Shown here: in pieces, positions 16,225 through 28,880 of the stretch
Position numbering within the stretch: position 1 is the first letter of the stretch
Layout: every line of letters starts with the position of its first letter
Assembly (NCBI RefSeq): GCF_028682475.1
Contig: NZ_JANHLE010000021.1
Location: 1 to 64,000, forward strand
Source: Pseudomonas putida
Lineage (GTDB): Bacteria; Pseudomonadota; Gammaproteobacteria; Pseudomonadales; Pseudomonadaceae
DNA: 64,000 nucleotides
Direction: 5' to 3'
Program-made: the position numbers and the translations under genes
The notes under the pieces: generated by a model
The model's input: only the letters and a program-made list of their open reading frames with translations
What the model was told of the DNA's origin: nothing
The model's database searches: none

Positions 16225-17232
16225 TCAGGCCAACAACGCCTTGAGATCGTTGTACAAGGCTTCTGGAATCTCTACGCCCTCTACCAGGCTGTGCGCTCGC
16301 GCCGCATAACGACGCTGCGATGGCAACCGCGCACCCTGCCCTTCGATACTTTCAAACACGGTTTCGGCGCGAGCCAGATGCTGATCGGCAGCGTCTCCGA
16401 GAAACCGCTTCGGGTCCAGGGCAATCAGCAATTCACCATGGTAAGGCGAAGATTTGCTGCCATCGGCATGGGCCAGCGATTCAGCGCTGGTCAGGTCACC
16501 AATCAACGGCCCGGCAATCAACTCGACCATCGCCGCCAAGGCCGAGCCCTTGTGCCCGCCGAAGGTCAGCATCGCACCACGGTCCAGCACCACATTGGGA
16601 TCGGTGCTGGGCTGGCCGTGTTCGTCCACCCCCCAGCCTTCAGGGATCGCCTTGCCCGCGCGCCGATGCAATTCAATGTCACCCCGAGCAATGGCGCTGG
16701 TGGCGAAATCGAACACATAAGGATGCTTGCCATTGCGCGGCCAGCCGAACGCGATGGGGTTGGTGCCGAACACCGGCTGGTGCCCGCCGGCCGGCGCAAC
16801 CCAGGCATGACTCGGGGTAAATGCCAGGGCAACCAGGCCGGCGTCGGCCAGTTGCTCGATCTCAACCCACAAGGCAGAAAAGTGCACACAGCGATTGATC
16901 GCCAGCGCCGCGATGCCATTGCTCCGTGCCTTGGCCTGCAGCAGCGGCAAGCCCGCCTGGAACGCCAGCTGTGAGAAGCCGCCAGCGGCGTCCACACGCA
17001 CGATCGAGGGCGCTTGATCGATCACTTCGGGGCGCGCGTCGGCGACCACTTTGCCGGCCTTGAGCGAGCTGACGCAGCCCAGCACCCGGTACAGGCCATG
17101 GGAGGCGCAACCGTCGCGCTCACCGGCAACGATGGTGTCGCTCACCGCCTGGGCATGGTCGGCCGTGAAGCCGTTGTGCAAGAGGATCGAATGCGCGAGC
17201 GCATGGGCATCGGACAGCGTCAATCGGATCAT
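16225..17232 (-). CDS. dpkA: 1-piperideine-2-carboxylate / 1-pyrroline-2-carboxylate reductase
   Basis: This 335-residue protein belongs to the Ldh2/malate-L-lactate dehydrogenase family. It has the DGCASHGLYR segment with the catalytic histidine, HFSALW, FGTNPIAFGWP and FGGHKGSALA. Pseudomonas DpkA reduces cyclic imines, including 1-pyrroline-2-carboxylate, to L-proline with NADPH. Given the 3-hydroxyproline dehydratase candidates upstream, that activity would complete the 3-hydroxyproline branch. The ATG at 17232 lies six bases after AAGGAG; the earlier ATG at 17238 abuts it directly. The small gene at 17358-17546 precedes it on the same strand. Confidence 0.82.
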   Translation of the reverse strand: MIRLTLSDAHALAHSILLHNGFTADHAQAVSDTIVAGERDGCASHGLYRVLGCVSSLKAGKVVADARPEVIDQAPSIVRVDAAGGFSQLAFQAGLPLLQAKARSNGIAALAINRCVHFSALWVEIEQLADAGLVALAFTPSHAWVAPAGGHQPVFGTNPIAFGWPRNGKHPYVFDFATSAIARGDIELHRRAGKAIPEGWGVDEHGQPSTDPNVVLDRGAMLTFGGHKGSALAAMVELIAGPLIGDLTSAESLAHADGSKSSPYHGELLIALDPKRFLGDAADQHLARAETVFESIEGQGARLPSQRRYAARAHSLVEGVEIPEALYNDLKALLA

Positions 17233-17357
17233 GGTCATCTCCTTGAGCAGACTGTCCAGTCTGCCCGAGACCTGCCCTTTCGGCTTGATCGCTTTGGCCC
17301 GTTGCGATGACGAACTCGGCACAGCCTACGTGCGGCGAAGACCGTTGCGCCTGGCGG

Positions 17358-17546
17358 CTAATCCTCAGCCTCGGGGAAGTTTCGACAACTCTTGCGTTCG
17401 GCCAGTTCTTTATCGCTGGGACGCTGTGCGACGAACACCGCATGACCGTCCTTGTAGATTTCCAGGTACCCCCATTCCAGGTCTTCTTCCCGTTGACCGG
17501 GCTGTGGCGGCGTACGCCACCAGGGTTCTCGACTGATCAGCTGCAT
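17358..17546 (-). CDS. Small hypothetical protein
   Basis: This 62-residue protein (MQLISREPWWRTPPQPGQ...) is acidic in its middle, ends NFPEAED, and has no signal peptide or membrane helix. I do not recognise a family. It is read in the same direction as dpkA, 125 bases upstream, and divergently from the LysR gene. A frame continues upstream to 17600, but the ATG at 17546 has a weak purine-rich site before it (GAGAG) and avoids the intergenic promoter region. Confidence 0.5.
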   Translation of the reverse strand: MQLISREPWWRTPPQPGQREEDLEWGYLEIYKDGHAVFVAQRPSDKELAERKSCRNFPEAED

Positions 17547-17650
17547 GGGCAAGGCTCTCGCTGAAAATGTCCTTTCACTATAGACAGCGGCTTGCGCCAA
17601 TTGAGTGCAAACCCACTAGAATGGGCAACCTTCCCCTTCCGGCAACCTCC

Positions 17651-18517
17651 ATGGATATCGAGCTGGCCCGCACCTTCCTTGAAATCGTCCGCAGTGGCAG
17701 CCTGGTCTCCGCCGCCGAACGCCTGCACGTGACTCAGACGGCCATCACCGCGCGGGTGCAGAAGCTGGAGCAGCAACTGTCTTGCCAGCTGTTCATCCGC
17801 AGCCGCAGCGGCGCGAGCCTGACGGCCGACGGCGAAGCCTTCGTGGTGTATGCCAACCAGCTGGTGCAAACCTGGGAAGCCGCGCGCCGCGACCTGCCGC
17901 TGCCTGAAGGCTGTCACCAGGTGCTGCACATCGGCGGAGAGGTGAGCCTGGGCAACCCGATGGTCCTCGAATGGGTCAGCGCCCTGCACCGTAGCATGCC
18001 CAGCCATGCAATCCGTAACGAGGTCAGCGACGGCGAGTCATTGCTGCGCAAACTGGAATTGGGCGTGCTCGATGCCGTGCTGGTGTACCAACCAACCTAT
18101 GGGCCGGGCCTGCAGGTCGAGCAGTTGATGGAAGAAAAGCTCATCCGCATCCGCCGCAAAGACAAACCCGAGCCGTATATCTATATCGACTGGGGCCAGG
18201 CTTTTCGCCGTCAACACGATGCCGCCCTGCCCGAGTGCGCGCGCCCGGCACTGAGTTTCAACCTCGGCCCGCTGGCCTTGCAGTTCATCCTCGAGAACGG
18301 CGGCAGCGGTTACTTTCGCACCCGCGTGGTCCAAAGCTACCTGGACAGCGGTATTTTCGAACGCGTGCCCCAGGCGCCAGAGTTCACCTACCCGACCTAC
18401 CTGGTACACGCCCGCGAGCGCGACACCGAAGCCCTGCAACAGGCCTTCAGCATTCTGCGCCAGCTGGTGGCCGACGGTGACAGCGACTGGTCACAACGCT
18501 GGGATCCGGTTATCTGA
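17651..18517 (+). CDS. LysR-family transcriptional regulator
   Basis: This 288-residue protein starts with the LysR helix-turn-helix (MDIELARTFLEIVRSGSL, AAERLHVTQTAITARVQKLE) and a periplasmic-binding-fold effector domain. The ATG at 17651 is supported by the family N-terminus. It is divergent from the small ORF and dpkA across about 104 bases, the classic arrangement for a LysR gene controlling its neighbour, so dpkA is a likely target. Its last 27 bases overlap the convergent HPP-CBS gene. Confidence 0.88.
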   Translation: MDIELARTFLEIVRSGSLVSAAERLHVTQTAITARVQKLEQQLSCQLFIRSRSGASLTADGEAFVVYANQLVQTWEAARRDLPLPEGCHQVLHIGGEVSLGNPMVLEWVSALHRSMPSHAIRNEVSDGESLLRKLELGVLDAVLVYQPTYGPGLQVEQLMEEKLIRIRRKDKPEPYIYIDWGQAFRRQHDAALPECARPALSFNLGPLALQFILENGGSGYFRTRVVQSYLDSGIFERVPQAPEFTYPTYLVHARERDTEALQQAFSILRQLVADGDSDWSQRWDPVI

Positions 18518-19648
18518 GCGCGACGCGGTACTGAGCAGGTGCCGCTTGAGTCCGGCGATCAGATCGGTCTGGGTGATCACTCCGACCAGCTGTTGCCCTT
18601 CCAGCACCGGCAGACAATGCAGGCCCTGCTCACTGAGCAACGGGATCAACGCCACAGCCGGTTCATCGCTGCGCACGGTAATCACCGGCCGGCTCATGAT
18701 CTGCTCCACGCGCACCTGCCGACGCCGGAACAGCCCGCGCCAACTGAACCGCCCCTGCGCCATCGCCGCACCGACCATATCGCTGAGTGTCACAATGCCC
18801 ACCAGGTGCCGCGCCTCGTCCAGCACCGGCAACGCCTTCAGATGGTGGTTCGACAACTGCTGCCAGGCCTTTTGCAAGGTTGTGCCAGGCGTCGCCTGCT
18901 GCACATCCCGCGACATCACCGAAGCGGCGGTAATGCCGCCGAGGCTACGCTGCAACGCATGCTGCTCGGTGGCCAGAATGATCCGTTCCAGCTCATCGCG
19001 GGTGATGTCGACAAACTCACCCAGCTCCTCCAGCGCCTGGTCCAGGTCCGCGCCGCTGACCCCGACCCGCTCACTGGCAATCACATCGGCGGTGTGGTGC
19101 AGATCTTTGCGCGGTGCGGCGGTCTTCGGATAGCGAACCCCGGTCAGGCGGTTATAGATCACCGCCACCGCCACCAGCACCAACGCATTGAGCATGATCG
19201 GTTCAAACAGCTTGTCGCCCAAGGCCGTCAGCGACGAATCCGCCAGCACCACGCTGACCGCCACCCCGCCACCCGGTGGGTGCAGGCAGCGCAGCAAGCA
19301 CATCACCACCAACGCCAGGCCCAGCGCCAGCGCCGCCACCCACAACGCCGAACCGAACCAATGATGCAACACCAGCCCGACCACCGTGGCACAGGCATAG
19401 CTGCCGACAAACGGCCAGGGCTGCGCCAGCGCCCCGGAATGCACGGCAAACAGCAACACCGCCGAAGCCGCCAGCGGGCCGAGCAAGTGCAGGGCTACGT
19501 TACTGCCAAAGGCGTAACTGCAGGCGACGCCAGCCAGAAACAGACCGAGCAGTGCGCCAACGCCTGCTCGTAGCCATTCTTTCGGGGGGATGTTCAGCGG
19601 GGCCGGTATCAGCCGGGCCAACCAGTTGTTCAGACGACGGGAAGACAT
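18491..19648 (-). CDS. HPP-family membrane protein with C-terminal CBS pair
   Basis: This 385-residue protein has an N-terminal HPP domain of about four helices, with the characteristic HPPGGGVAVS motif (CLRCLHPPGGGVAVS). Two CBS domains follow at about residues 235-375 (SVMSRDVQQATPG; IMSRPVITVRSDEPA). HPP proteins of cyanobacteria and plants transport nitrite, and CBS pairs bind adenine nucleotides; the substrate here is unknown. The gene converges on and overlaps the LysR gene. Confidence 0.82.
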   Translation of the reverse strand: MSSRRLNNWLARLIPAPLNIPPKEWLRAGVGALLGLFLAGVACSYAFGSNVALHLLGPLAASAVLLFAVHSGALAQPWPFVGSYACATVVGLVLHHWFGSALWVAALALGLALVVMCLLRCLHPPGGGVAVSVVLADSSLTALGDKLFEPIMLNALVLVAVAVIYNRLTGVRYPKTAAPRKDLHHTADVIASERVGVSGADLDQALEELGEFVDITRDELERIILATEQHALQRSLGGITAASVMSRDVQQATPGTTLQKAWQQLSNHHLKALPVLDEARHLVGIVTLSDMVGAAMAQGRFSWRGLFRRRQVRVEQIMSRPVITVRSDEPAVALIPLLSEQGLHCLPVLEGQQLVGVITQTDLIAGLKRHLLSTASRSDNRIPAL

Positions 19649-19671
19649 GGGAAAATCAGCTACCTGGCAGT

Positions 19672-19700
19672 AAAAAAAGCCCGGCCAAAAGGGCTGGGCT
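19672..19700 (-). terminator. Intrinsic terminator, minus strand
   Basis: Read on the minus strand, a GGGCT...AGCCC stem-loop is followed by seven T residues (complement of 19672-19678). It would stop transcripts arriving from the DUF2986 side just before the HPP-CBS gene. Confidence 0.65.
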
Positions 19701-19860
19701 GAGTATCGCGAGGGGCAATACCGAATGGGCTCCGTCCGTGGAGATGGAATTTTGGGGCTTGCGGGTGATGCGTGGAGGGATTTTGACGGGGATGTGTGAG
19801 GGGGTGGTAATTCAAAAAACTGAGGGTTGGGTGCAAAAATTTTGAGGGATGCGCGGTGAT

Positions 19861-20019
19861 TTACTCAGCGGGTGTGTCTGAGGTGTCACTCGATTCAGCT
19901 GCCAGTTTCAGTCGGTCGGCTTTGCTGATGTATTTAGGCTTGTTTTTCGGCGCCAGTTTGGCGCTGGCTTTTTTCGCGTGAGCCTTCAACAGCTGTTTGA
20001 TTTTCTTTTGACGGTTCAT
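19861..20019 (-). CDS. DUF2986 small basic protein
   Basis: This 52-residue, lysine-rich protein begins MNRQKKIKQLLKAHAKKA and continues KLAPKNKPKYISKADR, which matches the small gammaproteobacterial DUF2986 family. The function is unknown; the charge suggests contact with RNA or ribosomes, which is inference. It lies between the HPP-CBS gene and the diguanylate cyclase on the minus strand. Confidence 0.8.
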   Translation of the reverse strand: MNRQKKIKQLLKAHAKKASAKLAPKNKPKYISKADRLKLAAESSDTSDTPAE

Positions 20020-20083
20020 TTTTTTACCCGGATGGTCAATGCTCGAATGATATCAGCTCCACGGCCTTCAGTTGAGTTGCCGG

Positions 20084-21640
20084 CTAGGAGACGACCCTGT
20101 TGCGCCCCTCTTGCTTGGCACGATAGAGGCGCTCGTCAGCCAGCCTCAGCACCGCATCCGGTGTGGCGGACTCTGCGCTTGGACAAGCCACCCCGACCGA
20201 GACGGTCAGCTTTCCTATACCGGGAATCTCGCTGGCAGCAACGCTTTCGCGGATCCGCTCAGCGATGACGGTTGCTACCGGCAGCGTTGTGTCAGGCAAG
20301 ACCAGGATGAATTCTTCCCCCCCATATCGGCACGCCAGATCACCGACTCTGGAGTTTTGCTTGAGAATATCCGCGATGAACTGCAGTGCGCTGTCGCCGG
20401 CGTCATGGCCGAAGCTGTCGTTGATGCGCTTGAAGTGATCGATGTCCACTACAAGCACCGAATAATGCTCTTCGGCTTCCTCAAGCAATTCCAGTACGGC
20501 GGTCATTGCCCGGCGATTGGCCAGGCCCGTCAGCGGATCGCTCTGGGCCTCCTGGGAAAGTCGACCAAGCTTTTGCTGCAACAACTGTACGCCGGTCAAC
20601 ATTGCCCGGCGAATCGCCGCGGCTTCACGGTACCAGGCGTTAACCCGTTGTAGCTGTGTGGTGGTTTCAACCGCTGCCAACTGCAGGGCAATCGCCGAAA
20701 GCTGGCGCAAAGGCCGGGTGATCAGCGCCGTGGCAGCGAAGATCAAGCCGAGACCGACGATACCTGCCGGGATCATGCCCTCGAACACCTCTTTGAACAA
20801 TCGCCCCAGCGAGGCAAGCGCACGCTCGGAGGGTAGTTGCACCACCACCGCCCAGCCTGCAAACGGCACAGGTGCGTAGCCGGTCAGCATCGTAGTGTCT
20901 GCGTGAGCGGGGACCGGCAGCGAACCGATATTCCCCTGTAATGCCGCCTCTACCGCTGCATTGCCATTCACCGCCTCACCAATCCTCTTCTGGTCCGGGT
21001 GGTACAGCAGCCGTCGATTGCCATCCACCACCCAGGCCAGCGTGCCCTCCTGATGAAAGTGATTGCTGATGACGCTGTGGAGCACGCTTTGCTTGCGCAA
21101 GTACACCGAACCACCGATTGCACCAAGGAACTGCCCGGCCGCGTTGAATATCGGTTGCGAAATCGCCACGACCAGATTGCCGGTCACCGAAAGGTAGGCA
21201 GCACTGATCAAGGGACGCCGTTGGGCAAGGACGAACTGAAGGCCATCAGGACGCACAGTGGCGCCGGCCATCTGCAAGGTATCCGGATAGGCCTGAAGCA
21301 CCTTGCCCTCGGCATCAACGATCACAATGGAACTGAAATCCGCATCCTGGGCTTGCAAACGCAGGGCCTCGGCCCTAAGAGACGCAGGATCGCCCCACTG
21401 CGTCGACAAGACGTCGGCGCTGTATTTCAGGCGGTTTTGGGCTGCCGTCAGGAACTCGCCGATACTGGAAGCGACTTTGGCCGCATAGGCGCTGTTGGCC
21501 TCCAGTGCCGATTGGATCAAAGCGTCACGCTGGACTCGATAGGCAACGATCAGCCCATTGGCGAGTGTCGCCAGGACAGACAGTAGAACAACGAAGAAAA
21601 TCAGCCCGCGCAAATCAATGGGAAAAAGCCTGTTTCGCAT
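20084..21640 (-). CDS. Diguanylate cyclase with periplasmic sensor domain
   Basis: This 518-residue inner-membrane protein has an N-terminal helix (FFVVLLSVLATLANGLIVAY) and an extracytoplasmic dCache-like sensor to about residue 270. A second helix and a linker follow, then a GGDEF domain in the last 165 residues. The active site is intact (RYGGEEF near residue 438). An RxxD inhibitory site (RVGD) lies five residues before it, so product inhibition by c-di-GMP is expected. The cellulose locus nearby needs c-di-GMP, though no direct link can be shown. Confidence 0.9.
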   Translation of the reverse strand: MRNRLFPIDLRGLIFFVVLLSVLATLANGLIVAYRVQRDALIQSALEANSAYAAKVASSIGEFLTAAQNRLKYSADVLSTQWGDPASLRAEALRLQAQDADFSSIVIVDAEGKVLQAYPDTLQMAGATVRPDGLQFVLAQRRPLISAAYLSVTGNLVVAISQPIFNAAGQFLGAIGGSVYLRKQSVLHSVISNHFHQEGTLAWVVDGNRRLLYHPDQKRIGEAVNGNAAVEAALQGNIGSLPVPAHADTTMLTGYAPVPFAGWAVVVQLPSERALASLGRLFKEVFEGMIPAGIVGLGLIFAATALITRPLRQLSAIALQLAAVETTTQLQRVNAWYREAAAIRRAMLTGVQLLQQKLGRLSQEAQSDPLTGLANRRAMTAVLELLEEAEEHYSVLVVDIDHFKRINDSFGHDAGDSALQFIADILKQNSRVGDLACRYGGEEFILVLPDTTLPVATVIAERIRESVAASEIPGIGKLTVSVGVACPSAESATPDAVLRLADERLYRAKQEGRNRVVS

Positions 21641-21754
21641 GCTGCGGCCTCTTTTGCAGCGGGAGCGCCAAAACCGGGTTTCACCTCTGGAGTTGAGAGC
21701 ATAGTTGCTATTCCCGCCACTTGATGTTCAGCGATTTGGCATTGACGCTCCACA

Positions 21755-22417
21755 TCAACCACCTAATGCAATGATCCCGAGCATCAGGGCCGTGCCAACG
21801 ACCGCCAGTATCATCCCGCTCGCCCAGGGATTGCCGCCCGAGTGGCGAGCCAGCATCCAGCCGGCGACAAACAGCAGCACCAATGCCACCAGGTTGGATG
21901 CGCGCACTGCCAGTGCCGCATCGCCGGTCAGCAGGAATGGAATCACAACCGGAAAGGTTGCCAGCACTACCAACAAGAAAACGCCCAGGGCCCCAAGGAA
22001 ATCAATCATCCCCAAGCGCGTGCGAACCGGTTCGTCGGCGCCGCCGCGCATAGATTGGCGCAACATCTCCAGCACCTCCCTGCTCGCTGCAGCAGCGATA
22101 CGCGGCGGTAGCGCATCGGCGATCAGCCCCCGCCCTGCCTCCGCGTCGGCATCCTGTTGCAGGAAGACCATCAAATTCCGGTTGCGCGTACGTTCGGTCC
22201 ATGTCCGCAGCAAGTACATGACCGCGTCGGCGAGGCCCCAGGCCAGGTTGCAACCGAAGGCGGCGATCAACATGAGCCGCACGTCCTCACGGCCTGCCGT
22301 CGCGACACTCAAGGTACCCACAAACGTCATCGCCATAAGCAACCCGAAGATGACTTCGGTCACCCGGTCGACGGGATCGAGAATTCTATTTCGGCTGTCT
22401 TCGTTGGGCCTGGCCAT
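21755..22417 (-). CDS. VIT/CCC1-like membrane protein
   Basis: This 220-residue protein has about five membrane helices: two in DRVTEVIFGLLMAMTF and LIAAFGCNLAWGLADAVMY, and three near the C-terminus. The first helices resemble the VIT1/CCC1 family of iron/manganese transporters. The hydrophilic middle (about residues 90-150) could be the metal-binding insert, but no clear glutamate cluster is visible, so the metal role is uncertain. The ATG at 22417 has GAGGG upstream and is preferred over the longer frame. Confidence 0.65.
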   Translation of the reverse strand: MARPNEDSRNRILDPVDRVTEVIFGLLMAMTFVGTLSVATAGREDVRLMLIAAFGCNLAWGLADAVMYLLRTWTERTRNRNLMVFLQQDADAEAGRGLIADALPPRIAAAASREVLEMLRQSMRGGADEPVRTRLGMIDFLGALGVFLLVVLATFPVVIPFLLTGDAALAVRASNLVALVLLFVAGWMLARHSGGNPWASGMILAVVGTALMLGIIALGG

Positions 22418-22695
22418 GCCACCCTCACTGCATCTCGTCATATGGACGTCCGCCCCCTGTGCGACGATCGGCAACCGGCTGCATCAGGGAGAAGCGTTGC
22501 ATCGCGCCAGCGTCACCAGCGCACCGACAAGCATGGCTTAACTCTTCCAACCTTGCGCGGGTTCACAGTGCGAATAGAAGCTGCTGAGCCGCTATATGTC
22601 CCCGCTCATACGGGTAAAGACCCGCACCCACCGTGATCTGTTGTTGCCCAGAGAAAACCTGCACAATTGCCGGTTTTGCCGAAAAGGATTTCTTC

Positions 22696-23238
22696 ATGCA
22701 GCGCATTGTAATTCTGGGCAACGCTGGCAGCGGCAAATCAACCCTGGCGCGCGCGTTGGGCAAGCGCCTGGAGGTGCCTGTCGTGCACCTGGACAAACTG
22801 TTCTGGGAACCCGGCTGGGTCGAGCCGGATGCCGACGCATTTCGCCAACGTGTAAGCCAAGCAGTTACATCAGACGCGTGGGTCTGTGAGGGCAACTACT
22901 CTCGACGAACCTTTGATTTAAGGCTGCCCCGCGCGCAGTTGATCATCTGGCTGGATACGCCACGCTTTACCTGCTTTCGCCGGGTGATTATGCGCAGTGT
23001 GTTGAACCGCCCCCGCGCCGATATGCCCGCAGGGTGCAGCGAGAAACTGGACAGGGCGTTTCTGACTTTTCTCAACTATGTGTGGACCTTCGACCGGGAC
23101 TATCGCCCTTCTATCGAGTCGATGCGACTGGCCGTTGGGCCGCTTGTTCCCGTCGTCCACTTACGCGGTTCCCGGCAAATAGCCGAGTTTTTACATGGAC
23201 ATACCCTCCAGAGTTGGGGCACTACACCCACTGATTAA
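22696..23238 (+). CDS. P-loop NTPase, adenylate kinase/FlaR-like
   Basis: This 180-residue protein opens with Walker A GNAGSGKST (residues 8-16). It has the layout of the adenylate kinase-like 'DNA topology modulation' FlaR group: VPVVHLDKLFWEPGW early and VCEGNYSRRTFDLRLPRAQLIIWLDTPR in the middle. The substrate is unknown. The ATG at 22696 follows AAAAGGA. It stands alone on the plus strand between a VIT-like gene and the multicopper oxidase. Confidence 0.72.
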   Translation: MQRIVILGNAGSGKSTLARALGKRLEVPVVHLDKLFWEPGWVEPDADAFRQRVSQAVTSDAWVCEGNYSRRTFDLRLPRAQLIIWLDTPRFTCFRRVIMRSVLNRPRADMPAGCSEKLDRAFLTFLNYVWTFDRDYRPSIESMRLAVGPLVPVVHLRGSRQIAEFLHGHTLQSWGTTPTD

Positions 23239-23429
23239 ACGCAAATTCCCCACTCATATACCCACCAGCCATAGAAATAATTAGAAACATCTCGCTAATA
23301 AGTCTGAACATTTTTTTCACATATGGCACTTGGCCCACCTGTTGCTTGCGCCCCTCCAAGCGCTGCAGCTGCCGTCTCCACTGGGGGGACAGCAGGTTTC
23401 GCCGTTCGGCATGAAGCGAGGGGAAAAGC

Positions 23430-26831
<3,402 letters not shown>

Positions 26832-26869
26832 TTGGTGGGAGATACCGTGTTGCCCTTTACCGGGCAACT

Positions 26870-26905
26870 GCTGAATTCGGGCCAAACCGTTGGCCCGAAT
26901 TCAGC
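26870..26905 (+). terminator. Perfect 16-bp hairpin after the multicopper oxidase
   Basis: GCTGAATTCGGGCCAA and its exact complement flank the loop ACCG, 38 bases after the stop codon. No T-run follows directly, so termination efficiency is uncertain, but it separates the oxidase from the AT-richer gene pair. Confidence 0.65.
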
Positions 26906-27020
26906 ACGCTGTAAATGCGGTGGAGCATTTTACGCACGGCGCGTTATAGCAAGCTGTGCTAACAGGCGATGTAATTAGTTGAGGTCTTCAAAGTAGGCGG
27001 CGATGTTACGAGGTTGATCT

Positions 27021-28880
27021 ATGCTGCTAAAAATAGCCGGGGCATTCGGGCCCTCTGCCTGGAAACCACACGAAATGCCAACAAAAATAGCGCGCCGTGG
27101 GATAACAAGGAGTACGATTTTCAAGTATTCCCTAGTTGCAACGCTATTGTTTTCTGCTATCAGCATTCAGCAGGTGAGTGCTGCAGCAATCGCTAGTGCA
27201 AAGCCGGTACTGAGTGAGCATGCACCGGCGACCCAGATCAAGGACCCCTCTCACACGGGCGCCAGCGCTTCAGCCACGCGCCCTGCCAACTTGTCTATTC
27301 CTTCAAGAACACATGAAGCCTTACTGAAAGGGACGCCGCAAGAGGCAAAAGCCTGGATAAATAATTTATCAACCATGGAGTTGGAATTTTACCTCGACGC
27401 GCTGAGCCCTGACACGTTGGAAAAAATAGGCATATCGCCAGTTTTTCGCAAAGGCAGCGAAACCGGAATCCAACTACAGCAACTCAACAGCATGACCGAG
27501 GCGAACAAACAAAAATACATCGAATTCATTGAGTCGAGCATCAATGAGCAGACAAAAAAATTCGTACTTGACTTAAAGCCGGGCGCCGCTGAGCTCTTGC
27601 TTGAATTTGCGCATGAAAAAGGGATTCAAGAGCAAGACCCTTCAAAACTTAACACTGACATTGTTCGTCAGTGGCGGAGCGCCTTGGACAAGGAACTGAA
27701 AGAGCTTTCAGACAAGTTCCCATTGCACGATGAATCAAGACCTGAATTACGCAAAACAATTTTACAAATGACAAGTGATCACTCGCTGCTTTCCAACGCT
27801 CATGAGAACGAATACGCAAAAAATGCACTATACGACTACCTGAAAACCTCCCACCTCTCAAAATATGGTATCGAAAATTGGGAATTCAGAGCAAAGCACT
27901 ACGAGGCCCTGTGGGAAGTTCTGCATCGGCTGGATGATCCCATACCCGGCGGTGAGCCAGAATTGGTTTTCTTTCTAGATTCGGCCTTAGCCCGATCGTC
28001 AATCGTTAACATGAGCGCAGCATGGGCTGAGCGAGGCCATCTTGAGCCGCGCCTGTTGAGCCATGAAGATATTAATCGATTTCTTTCGGAGTTTTCGGGA
28101 AAAACATTGATCCTGGTTGGCCATATTGAAAATCGGCAGTTTGTCCAAGATCGTGGCGCGGGGCGGGAGCCGCTTAAAATGGACATCCCGGTGCTTGTTG
28201 AAAAAGCGCAGCAGCGCGGTGTTTTCCTGGTACCTATAGGTTGTAACTCCGCGAAAGAAGGCGCTTTTTTTGGTTTCACACGGCCGATTCTCAGTGACGA
28301 GGTTGCCGAGCTTCTTAAAGCTATTCCTGCTGGTTCTTTATCGTTAGGAGCGCTGCTTTCAGCCTTCAATAAAATAGGCTCAATATCGATTGATTCTGAT
28401 AACTTCAATCAGTATCTAGAGGTTACCGTGCGTAAATCGGTAAGTGGTAGCGACAGGAACGACGAGGCAGCGATTACAGTGACGCGTTACCCATCTACGC
28501 TCCATGGAAGCAACATCCCCTTTAGCGCCTACCAAATTTCCTGGGAGTCGGCCAATAGACCTATTTCCGACTCCGGGGGGATTGGCGCTTGGCGGGCCAG
28601 CTACAGATCGGGCCCCATTGGGACCTTATTTGGTACAGGGTTAACATTGGTGTTTTGTGTCGCCGGATGGATTTATATCAGAAAAAATATAATTCGCCGT
28701 CGCACCCTGATTTCCAGATCTGAAACATGGGCATTACGAGGGGTAGTTGCAATTGCTTTTATTTTTTTTGCTGGCGCATTGATTCATATATTTTGGACGC
28801 TCGGCTGGATGACGTGGGCTTTCGTCGCCGCGTTTCTCCTGGTCTTAATTCTTGAACCGGACAAAAAGGAACACACATGA
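27021..28880 (+). CDS. Exported membrane protein with caspase/CHAT-like His-Cys core
   Basis: I do not recognise a named family for this 619-residue protein. Residues about 34-55 look like a signal peptide (YSLVATLLFSAISIQ, then VSA-AA). Three helices lie at about 533-554, 573-594 and 596-611, with a basic loop (RRRTLISR) between the first two; this predicts residues 56-530 in the periplasm. Within them, strand ELVFFLD (~313), strand TLILVGH ending at His368, and strand VFLVPIGC ending at Cys408, followed by NSA, match the order and 40-residue spacing of caspase-fold peptidases. Base composition is clearly more AT-rich than the flanks. A shorter start at 27075 is possible. It overlaps the next gene (ATGA). 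Confidence 0.7.
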   Translation: MLLKIAGAFGPSAWKPHEMPTKIARRGITRSTIFKYSLVATLLFSAISIQQVSAAAIASAKPVLSEHAPATQIKDPSHTGASASATRPANLSIPSRTHEALLKGTPQEAKAWINNLSTMELEFYLDALSPDTLEKIGISPVFRKGSETGIQLQQLNSMTEANKQKYIEFIESSINEQTKKFVLDLKPGAAELLLEFAHEKGIQEQDPSKLNTDIVRQWRSALDKELKELSDKFPLHDESRPELRKTILQMTSDHSLLSNAHENEYAKNALYDYLKTSHLSKYGIENWEFRAKHYEALWEVLHRLDDPIPGGEPELVFFLDSALARSSIVNMSAAWAERGHLEPRLLSHEDINRFLSEFSGKTLILVGHIENRQFVQDRGAGREPLKMDIPVLVEKAQQRGVFLVPIGCNSAKEGAFFGFTRPILSDEVAELLKAIPAGSLSLGALLSAFNKIGSISIDSDNFNQYLEVTVRKSVSGSDRNDEAAITVTRYPSTLHGSNIPFSAYQISWESANRPISDSGGIGAWRASYRSGPIGTLFGTGLTLVFCVAGWIYIRKNIIRRRTLISRSETWALRGVVAIAFIFFAGALIHIFWTLGWMTWAFVAAFLLVLILEPDKKEHT

